Positions 8,406 through 16,834 of a stretch of 64,000 bases of DNA are shown here, one piece after another. The stretch's first letter is position 1. Each line of letters opens with the position of its first letter. Source of the DNA: DATMRF01 sp035566435 (GTDB lineage: Bacteria; Verrucomicrobiota; Verrucomicrobiia; Limisphaerales; UBA8199); the NCBI GenBank assembly GCA_035566435.1, contig DATMRF010000105.1, positions 62,001 through 126,000 on the forward strand, written 5' to 3'. A program made the position numbers and the translations under genes. The notes under the pieces were generated by a model. It had not been told where the DNA came from. It saw only the letters and a list, made by a program, of their open reading frames with translations, and ran no database searches.

Positions 8406-10736
8406 ATGAAGCGAACCGGGTTCGAAACGATGCTCGCGTTGGTGTTTTTCTCCACCACCATCCTTGGCGGTGCAGCACAAGGTTCTGACCAGGAAACCCT
8501 AGTGCGGGTTCCCGTTCCGGCCAACGCCGAGCTTCCTGCGTGGCCGAAGCCCACGGTGCCCGAGCTGCCGCCTGATGCTCCGTCCGTCAACTCGAAGGAC
8601 CTCGAATTGGTCCACTCCCACGATACGTTAGGCGGGTTTGTGGTTCGGGTCACGGGCACACCCGTGGCGATTGGTCAAAGCCAACCAGTGCTCGGGTACG
8701 TTTCAGGCGGGAATTTGCGGTGGCTGGAGCTCAATGCCGCCGCCACCCACAACACGCTCGCGCAGAGCAAGCGCGGTTCGATCAGCGTCCGCTTCGAGTG
8801 CCTGGATGCGGATGGGGCGCGCTGGAGGATCGAGCAACAATTTAAACCTGGTTCGATCCCAGGCTCGATTGAAATTCAAACCAGGGTGACGGTGGACCAC
8901 GCACGAAGCGTGGTTTTCCTGCCTGTGCTGATGCTGTTTCCGGGCGCTGGGAGTTTCGGGCCGGAGAAAGGACAGGGGCTGTTTGCCGGTCTCGAATACC
9001 TCGAGAACGAGCCGAGCAGCTCCGAGGCTGATGTCATCGGCCCGGCGTCGAAGCGGCAGGCGCCGGATAACCTGAAGCTTACCTTCCCGCTCATGGTCGT
9101 TCAGAACGACGACCGTTATGTAGCGCTGACGTGGCAGGTGGAGCCGCAGTTTTGCGGGGTGTACGATTCGCCCGACAGGTTGTTCGGCTCAGGCGGCCAC
9201 GTCATGGGCCTGCTGTTTCCGGGCTCGGATGGGAAGAGTCGGCAGGAAGGGAGCCTCCTGCCACGGAGCACCGAAACCCTCTTGGCCGGGGAACCTTTGA
9301 CACTGCGCGCGACATTGTTGGGCGGTGTCGGCAAAAGCGTTGTGCCCGCCGTCGAGCAATACGTGGCGCTGCGAGGTCTCCCCGCACTACCGGCAACAGG
9401 CCTGGACTTGCAGCAGTACGTGGCGCGCGCTGCGGCCGGCTGGTTGGATTCCAAAATACGCGAGGGCAATCTGTTTCGTCACGCGGTCGCCGGAGGAGGT
9501 TTTCCGCCGGGCCAGGCCGCCGATGCCGCAGTGTGGATGGACTGGCTGGCCCGGGAAACCCGCGAGCCGTCCCTGGCCGCGCGCCTGAGGGAGACGGCGC
9601 AAAACGCGCTGGCCGGTATCCCACCGACGGAATTGAATATATCCGGGGTAGGTCATGTGCGCTTCCCCTTGGGGTCGCTGATTTACGGGCATGTGGCAGA
9701 GACGGTAGCGCAGGCGGGGCAAGCCGGAAATTCGCTCCTCGGCAGGTTCGAAACGGACCTTTCTGTGAAGTACAATCCGCGCGAGGGCGGGCCCGACTTC
9801 AGCAAAACCCATTTCAGCAAGGAGGCTAATGGACTGACTTCACGCGTAGTCCAGGATTTGTTGGAAACGGCGGCGTTCTGCGGCGACCGCAAACTAATCG
9901 ATGCGGCGCTCGAGCGATTGAGGGCAATGAGCAAATTCCAAAACGGCGTGCCGCGCGGCGCTCAAACCTGGGAATGCCCGTTGCACACTCCTGATATCCT
10001 CGCATCCGCGCAGATGGTTCGCGCCTACACGCTCGGGTATGAACTGACCGGCGACCCTGAGCTGCTGGCGCAGGCGCGCTATTGGGCATGGACCGGCGTG
10101 CCGTTCGTTTACCTGGTGAATCCCACGCCGCAGCCCATCGGTCTTTACAGCACCATTGCGGTGTTTGGCGCTACGCAGTGGAAGGCCCCGGTCTGGCTGG
10201 GGCTTCCGGTCCAATGGTGCGGGCTGGTTTATGCCGATGCGCTTTATCGGCTGGTGCGTGACGACCCGAAAGGGCCCTGGCAGAAACTGGCCGATGGGAT
10301 TACCGTCTCAGGGATCCAACAGAGCTGGCCCTCCAGCGATGCTGCGAACCAAGGACTCCTGCCGGACTCCTTTGTCTTGAGCCCGCAACATCGAAACGGG
10401 CCAGCGATCAATCCCGCCACAGTTCAGGCTTGCGCTGTGCGATTTTATCGCCAAACGCCCATTTATGATTTTTGGTCGTTCCGCGAAGCGGGCCTTCGGG
10501 TGCACGCGCCTGGAGCGATAAAGACCCCCCGGGAACAGCCAGGATGCGTTGGTTTTCAAGTCGAGGCGGCACTGAACCATCCGTATTTCGTGCTCGTCAA
10601 CGGTCTGGGCAGTCGGCCGCTGCTTAAAATCAACGGGAAAAAGACCGAGTGCGCCGCTCCGCATGAGTTCACCGAAAAGGAGGGCCGACTCGTCCTGCAA
10701 TTGGAAGGCAAGTCCGAGGTGGAGGTCCGGTTCTGA
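8406..10736 (+). CDS. Large secreted protein of unknown function
   Basis: A 776-residue protein with a clear signal peptide (MKRTGFETMLALVFFSTTIL then GGAAQ). The start is ATG 8406 rather than the TTG eight codons upstream. Residues 30-330 look beta-rich, and residues 340-700 look helical with repeated aromatic-rich segments (AVWMDWLARETREPSLAARL, LAQARYWAWTGVPFVYLVNP). A beta-sandwich followed by an alpha/alpha-toroid is the build of many polysaccharide-active enzymes, so a carbohydrate role is possible. I cannot name a family and see no catalytic motif I would trust. It follows the DUF362 gene and may share its transcript. Confidence 0.65.
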   Translation: MKRTGFETMLALVFFSTTILGGAAQGSDQETLVRVPVPANAELPAWPKPTVPELPPDAPSVNSKDLELVHSHDTLGGFVVRVTGTPVAIGQSQPVLGYVSGGNLRWLELNAAATHNTLAQSKRGSISVRFECLDADGARWRIEQQFKPGSIPGSIEIQTRVTVDHARSVVFLPVLMLFPGAGSFGPEKGQGLFAGLEYLENEPSSSEADVIGPASKRQAPDNLKLTFPLMVVQNDDRYVALTWQVEPQFCGVYDSPDRLFGSGGHVMGLLFPGSDGKSRQEGSLLPRSTETLLAGEPLTLRATLLGGVGKSVVPAVEQYVALRGLPALPATGLDLQQYVARAAAGWLDSKIREGNLFRHAVAGGGFPPGQAADAAVWMDWLARETREPSLAARLRETAQNALAGIPPTELNISGVGHVRFPLGSLIYGHVAETVAQAGQAGNSLLGRFETDLSVKYNPREGGPDFSKTHFSKEANGLTSRVVQDLLETAAFCGDRKLIDAALERLRAMSKFQNGVPRGAQTWECPLHTPDILASAQMVRAYTLGYELTGDPELLAQARYWAWTGVPFVYLVNPTPQPIGLYSTIAVFGATQWKAPVWLGLPVQWCGLVYADALYRLVRDDPKGPWQKLADGITVSGIQQSWPSSDAANQGLLPDSFVLSPQHRNGPAINPATVQACAVRFYRQTPIYDFWSFREAGLRVHAPGAIKTPREQPGCVGFQVEAALNHPYFVLVNGLGSRPLLKINGKKTECAAPHEFTEKEGRLVLQLEGKSEVEVRF

Positions 10737-10823
10737 GCGCGGCGATGTCGGCCTGAACACCCCCACCCAAGCGAAGCCAACGGGCTTTCCGCACCTTTGC
10801 GTCTTCGCGTTACGGACGCTTTC

Positions 10824-11390
10824 TCACGGCTTGAGCGCGACCTTGGTTTCCGCCTGCAGTTGTTCAAGCTCAGGACGGAGCTCCTCCTTGGTCTTCTTAT
10901 CCATCCGGTCGATGAAAAGGATGCCGTGAAGATGATCGGTCTCGTGCTGGACGGCGCGGGAAAGCAAACCGCCGCACCGGAATTCGAGACCTCTTCCGTT
11001 CGCATCCAATGCTTTTACATCCACCACTTCAGGCCTGGTGATTTCTGCGTATATCTCGGGAAAACTAAGACAGCCTTCGGGTCCGGTTACGGGCGCTCCG
11101 ACCGGCGTGATTTGGGGATTGATGAGTACGAGCGGCATGAACTCGCCGACGTCCGCCGGCTGGCCCTTCAACTCCAGGGAGGAAGGACGGTCCGTTGCGC
11201 CGCGTACATCGATAACTGTGAGCTGCACCGGCACACCCACCTGTTGCGCCGCCAAACCAATGCCCTTGTGAGCGTACATCGTCTCCAGCATGTCCGCGAT
11301 CAGCTTCTTAATCATCGGTGTGATGGTCTCAACGCGCGCACCCTTTTGGCGAAGCACCGGCGTTCCGTATTTAACGACTGGTAAAATCAT
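10824..11390 (-). CDS. def: Peptide deformylase
   Basis: The start is ATG 11390 (MILPVVKYGTPVL), 60 codons inside the longest open frame, because deformylases begin exactly here. The product is 188 residues. All three family motifs are present: GIGLAAQQ (43-50), EGCLS with metal ligand Cys107, and HETDH with His149, Glu150 and His153. The enzyme removes the formyl group from nascent N-terminal formyl-methionine in the cytoplasm and is essential in most bacteria. The usual partner fmt (Met-tRNA formyltransferase) is not adjacent. Upstream on the same strand, 41 bp away, is a PfkB-type kinase gene. Confidence 0.96.
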   Translation of the reverse strand: MILPVVKYGTPVLRQKGARVETITPMIKKLIADMLETMYAHKGIGLAAQQVGVPVQLTVIDVRGATDRPSSLELKGQPADVGEFMPLVLINPQITPVGAPVTGPEGCLSFPEIYAEITRPEVVDVKALDANGRGLEFRCGGLLSRAVQHETDHLHGILFIDRMDKKTKEELRPELEQLQAETKVALKP

Positions 11391-11431
11391 CTTGTCATTC
11401 GCCACCCGCCACCCGCCGCTCTTCACCCTAC

Positions 11432-12550
11432 CTAAGACGGCCAATTCCGCAACATGCCGGCCAGGTCGGGGAGGCTCGGGCTCTGGCCAGTGCGGACATA
11501 GAACCCGCTGGTGGTAACGCCGGTCAGCAGGCATTGCTGCGAAGGGAATCCGAGCAATTTGCCGAGGCAAAAACCGGAGTTGAAATGGTCGCCGGCGCCG
11601 GTGGTGATTTTTGGCTTTGGGGTGAACGGGCCCTCAATCATCGCCTCGCCGTCGGGCCCGGACGCCAGCGCATACGCTGTAGGATGAATGATGATCGTAT
11701 CGACTCGAATGCGAAGGTGGATTTCGCGGCAGAGTTTTTGCAAGCCTTCCAGTGAGTGCTCGTTGGTTTTCAGTCCCAGGTTTTTGCCGATTTCGTAGCT
11801 TTCCTTTTCGTTCAACCCGAGAATAACATCGAAGTGTTTTTGGAACGCGGCAATTAGCTCGAGGGCATGTAGAATATCCTCGTTAGTCCGCTTCTCGGGG
11901 TCAGCCAAATCGATGAAGAGCTTCCGCCGGACCCCCTTCATTCTTGGACAAATCTCCTTGAGCACCGCGGACCAGATGTCGCTCATGTGCGGGAGCATGG
12001 TCCAGTTAACGAACCCAACCAGGTCAGCACTCTCGAATTTGCCGGAGAACTTCTCCTGCCCGAACCGGCTCCTGATGTTTTCCCAGTTCATTTCCTTCAA
12101 CGACTGGTGTTTGCCGAGCATGATCTTGCCATCCTCGAATTCCAGTGCGTCGGTATAGCCAGGTTCAGCGATGGAATGAACCTCAGCGCGTTTGGCAAAC
12201 TCGGCAAATACGGGGTGAATGTTTGGATAGCCGAGGACGCCGAGATACGTAATCTTGAGGCCGAAGCTGGCCAAGGCATTTGCCATGATCGGTCCGTTCC
12301 CGCCTAATTTATTAAGCTGACTGACCAATTCGATATTCGTGCTCCGGCCGGCTGCGGCAGCCAACCGCTCGGCTAATTGCGCAATGGTCGGCAGGCGCAC
12401 GTATTTCTCTGCGCTCTCCCGCTTATCGACGACGTGGAGGATGTCATCTACAAAGCCGTCCAGGCCGACAAAAGCGGTCATGCGGCTGACTTGCGTTATG
12501 GCATTCTGAAGCTGGGCGGCAGTTTGTTCGAGTAGGGCAGGGTTATTCAT
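11432..12550 (-). CDS. PfkB family sugar/nucleoside kinase
   Basis: A 372-residue protein with the ribokinase-like fold. The early Asp/Gly motif GLDGFVDDIL is at residues 29-38. The substrate-binding block LNKLGGNGPIMANALASFGL is near residues 65-85. The anion hole and catalytic base lie in ITTGAGDHFNSGFCLG at about residues 319-334, where Asp of GAGD is the family's catalytic residue. PfkB kinases phosphorylate sugars, nucleosides or related hydroxyl groups with ATP. The substrate cannot be read from the sequence. The gene lies between parB and def on the same strand. Confidence 0.88.
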   Translation of the reverse strand: MNNPALLEQTAAQLQNAITQVSRMTAFVGLDGFVDDILHVVDKRESAEKYVRLPTIAQLAERLAAAAGRSTNIELVSQLNKLGGNGPIMANALASFGLKITYLGVLGYPNIHPVFAEFAKRAEVHSIAEPGYTDALEFEDGKIMLGKHQSLKEMNWENIRSRFGQEKFSGKFESADLVGFVNWTMLPHMSDIWSAVLKEICPRMKGVRRKLFIDLADPEKRTNEDILHALELIAAFQKHFDVILGLNEKESYEIGKNLGLKTNEHSLEGLQKLCREIHLRIRVDTIIIHPTAYALASGPDGEAMIEGPFTPKPKITTGAGDHFNSGFCLGKLLGFPSQQCLLTGVTTSGFYVRTGQSPSLPDLAGMLRNWPS

Positions 12551-12791
12551 GACGTGAGGTGATGTACGCGGCTGAGCGGAGTGAGGGGGTCATGGATTGA
12601 TGGATTAATGGAGTGATTGAGTGCTGGGGCAATGGTGAACTGGGACGTCCTGCAGGACGCGTTCGGTTGGGCCGGCGCAGTTGGTGTTGCTCAAGTTCGC
12701 TTCCAGACAGATTTAATACCAAATCCTGTAAAACAGTAAAGGCTGAGGGCGCATCTTCCATCACTCCACAATGCCGAAGTCCCATTTCAAC

Positions 12792-13718
12792 TCAATCCGG
12801 CTTCACCCCAAGGATTTGGAGGATTCGTTCCAGTTCGGCATCGCTGAAGAAGGCGATCTCCAGAGCGCCTTTTCCCTGGCTATAACGGAGGTGGACCTTT
12901 GTTCCCAGGCGTTCGCGTAATTGGTTTTCCACGTTCGCCACGTGTGTGTCCCTGGGCGGAGCCGTCAACGGCCCCGCTTTAGCAGCGGTAGACGTCTCAC
13001 GGGCCTGCAGATGCGCGACGAGCACTTCCGTCTGGCGGACGTTCAAACCGTCCCGTAAGACTCGCTCAGCGGCAAGTCTCTGGTGCTTATCGCCGGCCAA
13101 TCCAAGGATGACTTTAGCGTGCCCCACCGATAGCCGTCCATCGCGGAGGTGACTCTGAACTTCGGGAGGCAGACGAAGCAGCCGCAAAGCGTTGGTCACG
13201 ACCGCACGGCTCTTGCCGACCTTGGTGGCGACATCCTCTTGCGTGAGCTGGAACTGTTCAATGAGCTGGGAATAGCCTTGGGCTTCCTCGATGGGGTTGA
13301 GATTCTCGCGTTGCAGGTTCTCGATCAGCGCCAGCTCCAGCACCGCCCGATCATCGGCCTGCCGCAGAATGACCGGCACGTCCTTCAACCCAATCAGTTG
13401 AGCAGCTCGCCACCGGCGTTCGCCGGCGATCAGTTCCAAGTGGCCGTTTCGTTCCCGCACAATGAGCGGTTGGACAATACCCTGCTCCCGGATCGAATCG
13501 GCCAGCTCGCGAAGCGTTTCCGGGGAGAAATCCTTTCGCGGTTGGAAGGGGCAGGGGACAATCCTCCCGAGCGGAACGCGCTCCACACGCTCCCGCGCAT
13601 CGGGAGGCGCCGACGCCTCCGCGGTGGTGGTTGAGAGTTCGGCTGGCGCGGGGGGTTTAGCGACAGGGCTGCCGCCCAAAAGCGCCCCCAGGCCACGGCC
13701 CAAAGCTGGCTTTGCCAT
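12792..13718 (-). CDS. parB: Chromosome partitioning protein ParB
   Basis: The 308-residue product begins MAKPALGRGLGALLGG, the usual opening of chromosomal ParB. The ParB/Spo0J nuclease-like domain (residues 45-135) shows PFQPRKDF and the CTP-binding box GERRWRAAQLIGL. A helix-turn-helix follows (LTQEDVATKVGKSRAVVTNA), then a C-terminal dimerisation segment. ParB binds parS centromere sites, slides as a CTP clamp and works with ParA in origin segregation. parA is not adjacent: the gene on the right side is a divergent DUF309 gene, and downstream lie pfkB-like and def. I saw no parS palindrome. Confidence 0.94.
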   Translation of the reverse strand: MAKPALGRGLGALLGGSPVAKPPAPAELSTTTAEASAPPDARERVERVPLGRIVPCPFQPRKDFSPETLRELADSIREQGIVQPLIVRERNGHLELIAGERRWRAAQLIGLKDVPVILRQADDRAVLELALIENLQRENLNPIEEAQGYSQLIEQFQLTQEDVATKVGKSRAVVTNALRLLRLPPEVQSHLRDGRLSVGHAKVILGLAGDKHQRLAAERVLRDGLNVRQTEVLVAHLQARETSTAAKAGPLTAPPRDTHVANVENQLRERLGTKVHLRYSQGKGALEIAFFSDAELERILQILGVKPD

Positions 13719-13964
13719 GCGCTCAGAGTGTCGGACCGTCCGGAACTTGTCAATTCAGTCCCAAGTCCCAGGTCCAAAGTCCGAAGTCCCAAACTTGGAG
13801 TCGGAAGCCGAGATCCCAACATCTCTTGCTCTCGGCCGTCAATCCAGCATCATGCCTTCGAGCCCGTACGTTCGGAAACCCTCGATCCGACCTGGATAAC
13901 CGTGCGTGGTCTTTGGAGTTGAGACTTGGGACTTGAGACTTGAGACTGTAGGTGGCCTGACCGC

Positions 13965-14438
13965 ATGAGCAAAAAGAACGAAAAGATAGCGGGCATCATC
14001 GAGGCGTTGCGAGGGCGGGAACTCGACGCGCGGTATTTGGGGTATTTCGAATGCTTCAACCGGCAGCTTTTCTTCGAGGCTCATGAAGTCCTCGAAGAAC
14101 TCTGGCTGGCGGAGCGGGGCGGTCCCAGGGACTTGTTTTACAAGGGCCTGATCCAGCTTGCCGGCGCGTTCGTACATTTTCAAAAGAACCGATTGCAGCC
14201 CGCCGCTTCTCTCCTCAAACTCGCTCAAACCAACCTAAGCAAATACCCCACTGTCTATGAAAGCCTGGACACTACCAGGATCCGCGAGTTGATTGGAACC
14301 TGGCTCGCTGGGTTGCAGCCTGCGGTGTCGGTGAACAACCCGCTTTCCTGCGGCGACAACCCGAAGCTCGTGCTTCAAGCGGTTTCGGGGAAGGAGGTGC
14401 GGTTTACGGGAGTGCCGCCAAAGGCGGCGGGCCTGTAG
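13965..14438 (+). CDS. DUF309 domain protein
   Basis: A 157-residue cytoplasmic protein with the DUF309 signature YFECFNRQLFFEAHEVLEEL, then W and, further on, KGLIQLAGAFVHFQKN. The conserved F-E-A-H-E-x-x-E pattern is typical of this small helical family, whose function is not established. The last residues (GVPPKAAGL) are encoded by a small GCCGCC/GGCGGC palindrome that recurs at 14497, so the original C-terminus may have been shorter or extended by the repeat. The gene diverges from parB across 246 bp of low-complexity sequence. Confidence 0.8.
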   Translation: MSKKNEKIAGIIEALRGRELDARYLGYFECFNRQLFFEAHEVLEELWLAERGGPRDLFYKGLIQLAGAFVHFQKNRLQPAASLLKLAQTNLSKYPTVYESLDTTRIRELIGTWLAGLQPAVSVNNPLSCGDNPKLVLQAVSGKEVRFTGVPPKAAGL

Positions 14439-14653
14439 GTTCTCGGATCGTGGGGAATGAAGGCGCTGTCGGCGTTTGATGGCAGAGGGTACGAAAAGCC
14501 GCCAAGAGGCGGTGGCTCCCTCCTGGTGAAAATACGGAATTGCTTGCGCCTGCTGGGTTTATTTGTTTTACAACCTGAGCTGTGCCATATTGCTGACAAT
14601 TTAAAGGTCCCCCCGGTGGGTCCGCTGCTTCGCCGGAGGTGAAATCAAAAAAC

Positions 14654-15136
14654 ATGCTGAACGAAGTTGCAATTCTACTGGCCGAGGACGACGAAAACGA
14701 CATCTTCCTCATGGGACGCGCCTTCGATCGCGCGGGCATTCCGAATCCTTTGTTCGTCGTCCGGAACGGTCAGGAAGCGGTGGATTACCTTGCCGGTACG
14801 GGCGACTATGCCCAGCGTGACAAACATCCGATGCCGGGGTTGTTGTTACTGGACTTGAAGATGCCTTGGATGGACGGGTTCGATGTGTTGAAATGGCTGC
14901 GCACTCATCCTCAATTCGACCAGTTGCCCGTCGTGGTGTTGACCTCCTCCAAGCTGCAGACCGATGTCGACAAGTCGCGTCAGTTGGGCGTTTACGATTA
15001 CCGCGTGAAGCCACATGGCTTCGACGACCTGGTGCGCCTGCTCGACGACGTGCGCAAGTGCTGGCTGGACGAGCGCTTCAACCGATTTTGCACTACCGAG
15101 GCGGCTCCCGCGTCAGAACGCAGTGAGCCAGGCTGA
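14654..15136 (+). CDS. Stand-alone response regulator receiver protein (Rcp1-like)
   Basis: The start is ATG 14654, with a GGAGGT ribosome-binding site at 14635-14640 that the alternative GTG 14639 would overlap. The 160-residue product is a single receiver domain. The acidic pair lies in LAEDDEND (residues 9-16), the phospho-acceptor is Asp67 in LLLLDLKMPWMDG, the Thr/Ser switch is in VVLTSS, and the conserved lysine is in VKPHGF. No output domain follows. Such receivers pass signals by protein contact, often to phytochrome-type kinases. No kinase gene is adjacent. The 3' side carries a half copy of the GGGGAC palindromic element. Confidence 0.88.
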   Translation: MLNEVAILLAEDDENDIFLMGRAFDRAGIPNPLFVVRNGQEAVDYLAGTGDYAQRDKHPMPGLLLLDLKMPWMDGFDVLKWLRTHPQFDQLPVVVLTSSKLQTDVDKSRQLGVYDYRVKPHGFDDLVRLLDDVRKCWLDERFNRFCTTEAAPASERSEPG

Positions 15137-15162
15137 GTTTTGCTGGCAGGCGAGAATTATGA

Positions 15163-15188
15163 AGGGGCGGGGACGGCCACGTCCCCGT
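15163..15188. repeat. Palindromic element, half copy C
   Basis: One arm only, containing GGGGACGGCCACGTCCCC, lies 27 bases after the stop codon of the receiver gene. I do not see the matching right arm within the next 100 bases. A lone arm can still form the small GGGGAC/GTCCCC hairpin and may act as a terminator-like structure. Confidence 0.7.
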
Positions 15189-15235
15189 ACGCAACCCGCT
15201 TGTTGCGCGAGCTATGGCAAGTCGCCTTCTCTGCC

Positions 15236-16045
15236 TCATCGTAACGAGATATCTTCGGGGAATTCGACGTTCCCGGCCCGGCCCTTGGTCAGGAACCCGA
15301 TTACCGTTCGAAGAAACGCCACCGGGTTTTCCACATGCAACAGGTGGGCCGCTGAAGGAATCGTTCGAAGTTCCGCCTTTGTGAAGAGTTCGCGGATGAG
15401 GCTCAGGTCGTCCTTCCTGAGATAATCCGAGTGTTCACCGCGGAGGAATAACGCAGGCTTCTCATAAGGCCTGTAGCTCGTTAGGGCTTCGCTGAGGTGG
15501 GCGTAGCTGTGGTGTATCTCGCGCAAGCCCAGCCTCCAGCGGAAACCTTCGCCGGTCCCTCGGGTCAGGTTCTTGAGCAGGAACTGGCGCGTGCCCAATT
15601 CAGGAATGGCAGGCGCAAGCGCTTCCTCGATTTGCTTCCGTGTCTGGAACCCTAGCAGGTCGAGCGACAATAGGGCGTCGAGTATCTTTCCATGCCGCGG
15701 CGAATAGGCTCTCGGTGCGATATCCACGACAACGAGCTTTTCTACCCGGTCCGGGTAGCTCAGCGCAAACTGCATCGCGGTCTTGCCTCCCATAGAGTGG
15801 CCCATGACATGCGCCCGCGTGAGCCCTTGCGTTTCCATGAATTCCTCCAGGTCGGCCGCCATGAGGGCATAGCTCATCTCCGGACTGTGCGGGGAACTTC
15901 CATGATTGCGCTGGTCCACCGCGAAGACCTTAAACAGCGCGGCCATTTTGATGCTGATGGAATGCCAGTTCTCCAACGAACCAAACAACCCGTGCAGAAT
16001 GATTAGCGGCTCGCCGTCGCCGTAGCTTTTAAAGTGCAGTTGCAT
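15236..16045 (-). CDS. Alpha/beta hydrolase (YbfF-like esterase)
   Basis: The start ATG 16045 (MQLHFKSYGDGEPLIILHGL) begins the fold directly; the longer frame to 16096 only adds unrelated residues overlapping the upstream gene. The 269-residue protein has the oxyanion-hole strand LIILHGLFGS, the nucleophile elbow GHSMGG near residue 95, and a late histidine in AAHLLHVENP. This is the layout of alpha/beta-fold esterases such as YbfF. The substrate is unknown. Its 5' end overlaps the 3' end of the phosphopantetheinyl transferase gene by 17 bp, which suggests translational coupling. Confidence 0.85.
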   Translation of the reverse strand: MQLHFKSYGDGEPLIILHGLFGSLENWHSISIKMAALFKVFAVDQRNHGSSPHSPEMSYALMAADLEEFMETQGLTRAHVMGHSMGGKTAMQFALSYPDRVEKLVVVDIAPRAYSPRHGKILDALLSLDLLGFQTRKQIEEALAPAIPELGTRQFLLKNLTRGTGEGFRWRLGLREIHHSYAHLSEALTSYRPYEKPALFLRGEHSDYLRKDDLSLIRELFTKAELRTIPSAAHLLHVENPVAFLRTVIGFLTKGRAGNVEFPEDISLR

Positions 16046-16814
16046 CCGAGGGGCTCTCCCAACGCCAACACTGGATTCTGCGGTCAAGAACGGCAATCGC
16101 GAGAGCGGCGGCGAAACCGGGCGCAGGATGCAAGTCCATCAGAGTCCACGGCGTGCCTTGACCCAGGGATTCCGGGATGGCGAGCAGGCGCGCGGGTTCG
16201 CCCGGCAGAAATGAAACCTCCACGAGATGCAATGAATGGGCGATGCCCTCGCCGGTCGCCTTGAGCCAGGCTTCCTTGCGGGTCCAGAGATTAAAAAAAG
16301 CGGCTGGTTTTTCTGAGTCCGGTAAATCCTTGAAAGTGGCGTGTTCGCGCTGGGAAAAAAACCTCGCCACGAGCTCTTCCGCATCCTTCAGTGCTCGAAC
16401 TTTCTCAACGTCAACACCCACGGGGCTGTTCCGAGTGATGGCAATCAAACCGAGGTCCTCGGAGTGGGCCAGGTTGAAATGCAGCGCGGTTTGGGGATCG
16501 CTTGCTGCGAGCATGGGCTTGCCCGCTGCGCCGTAGGTAAATTCGATTCGCATTGGCTCGACCTCGAGGTACCGCCCCAGCAGTACGCGCAGCAGGCCGC
16601 GTCCGGCGATAAATCGATGCCGATGGCGCTCGAAATGAAATCGCGAGGCGCGTTCTCGTTCGGACAAAGAGAGGGTTGCAGCGAAGCTGGCCAGAGTTGC
16701 TGAGGAGACATCGAGACGCGCCGCCCAGACATGCACTTCGTTGGCCGCAAGAGAGGGCGCCGTCCGGTCGCCCGCGGCTTGTGCCGGCCAGATGATCGCG
16801 TCCTCAGGCGTCAT
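16029..16814 (-). CDS. 4'-phosphopantetheinyl transferase (Sfp type)
   Basis: The start is taken at ATG 16814, after the stop of the upstream GH38 gene at 16835; a start at 16865 would overlap that gene. About 261 residues. The Sfp-family motifs are clear: GVDVEKV (Mg2+ and CoA binding) and FFNLWTRKEAWLKATG, with Glu and Lys of W-x-x-K-E-A. The enzyme moves the phosphopantetheine arm of CoA onto carrier-protein serines. Sfp-type members usually serve polyketide, nonribosomal peptide or lysine pathways and can also activate the fatty-acid carrier protein. No carrier-protein gene is in this window. Confidence 0.9.
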   Translation of the reverse strand: MTPEDAIIWPAQAAGDRTAPSLAANEVHVWAARLDVSSATLASFAATLSLSERERASRFHFERHRHRFIAGRGLLRVLLGRYLEVEPMRIEFTYGAAGKPMLAASDPQTALHFNLAHSEDLGLIAITRNSPVGVDVEKVRALKDAEELVARFFSQREHATFKDLPDSEKPAAFFNLWTRKEAWLKATGEGIAHSLHLVEVSFLPGEPARLLAIPESLGQGTPWTLMDLHPAPGFAAALAIAVLDRRIQCWRWESPSDATAL

Positions 16815-16834
16815 TCGTGCGATGCCTGGCCCAC

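Noticed and set aside
12543..12785. An 80-residue ORF between the PfkB kinase and parB genes
   Set aside because: Low-complexity translation with no start context and repeat-like bases (ATTGATGGATTAATGGAGTG); more likely intergenic junk.
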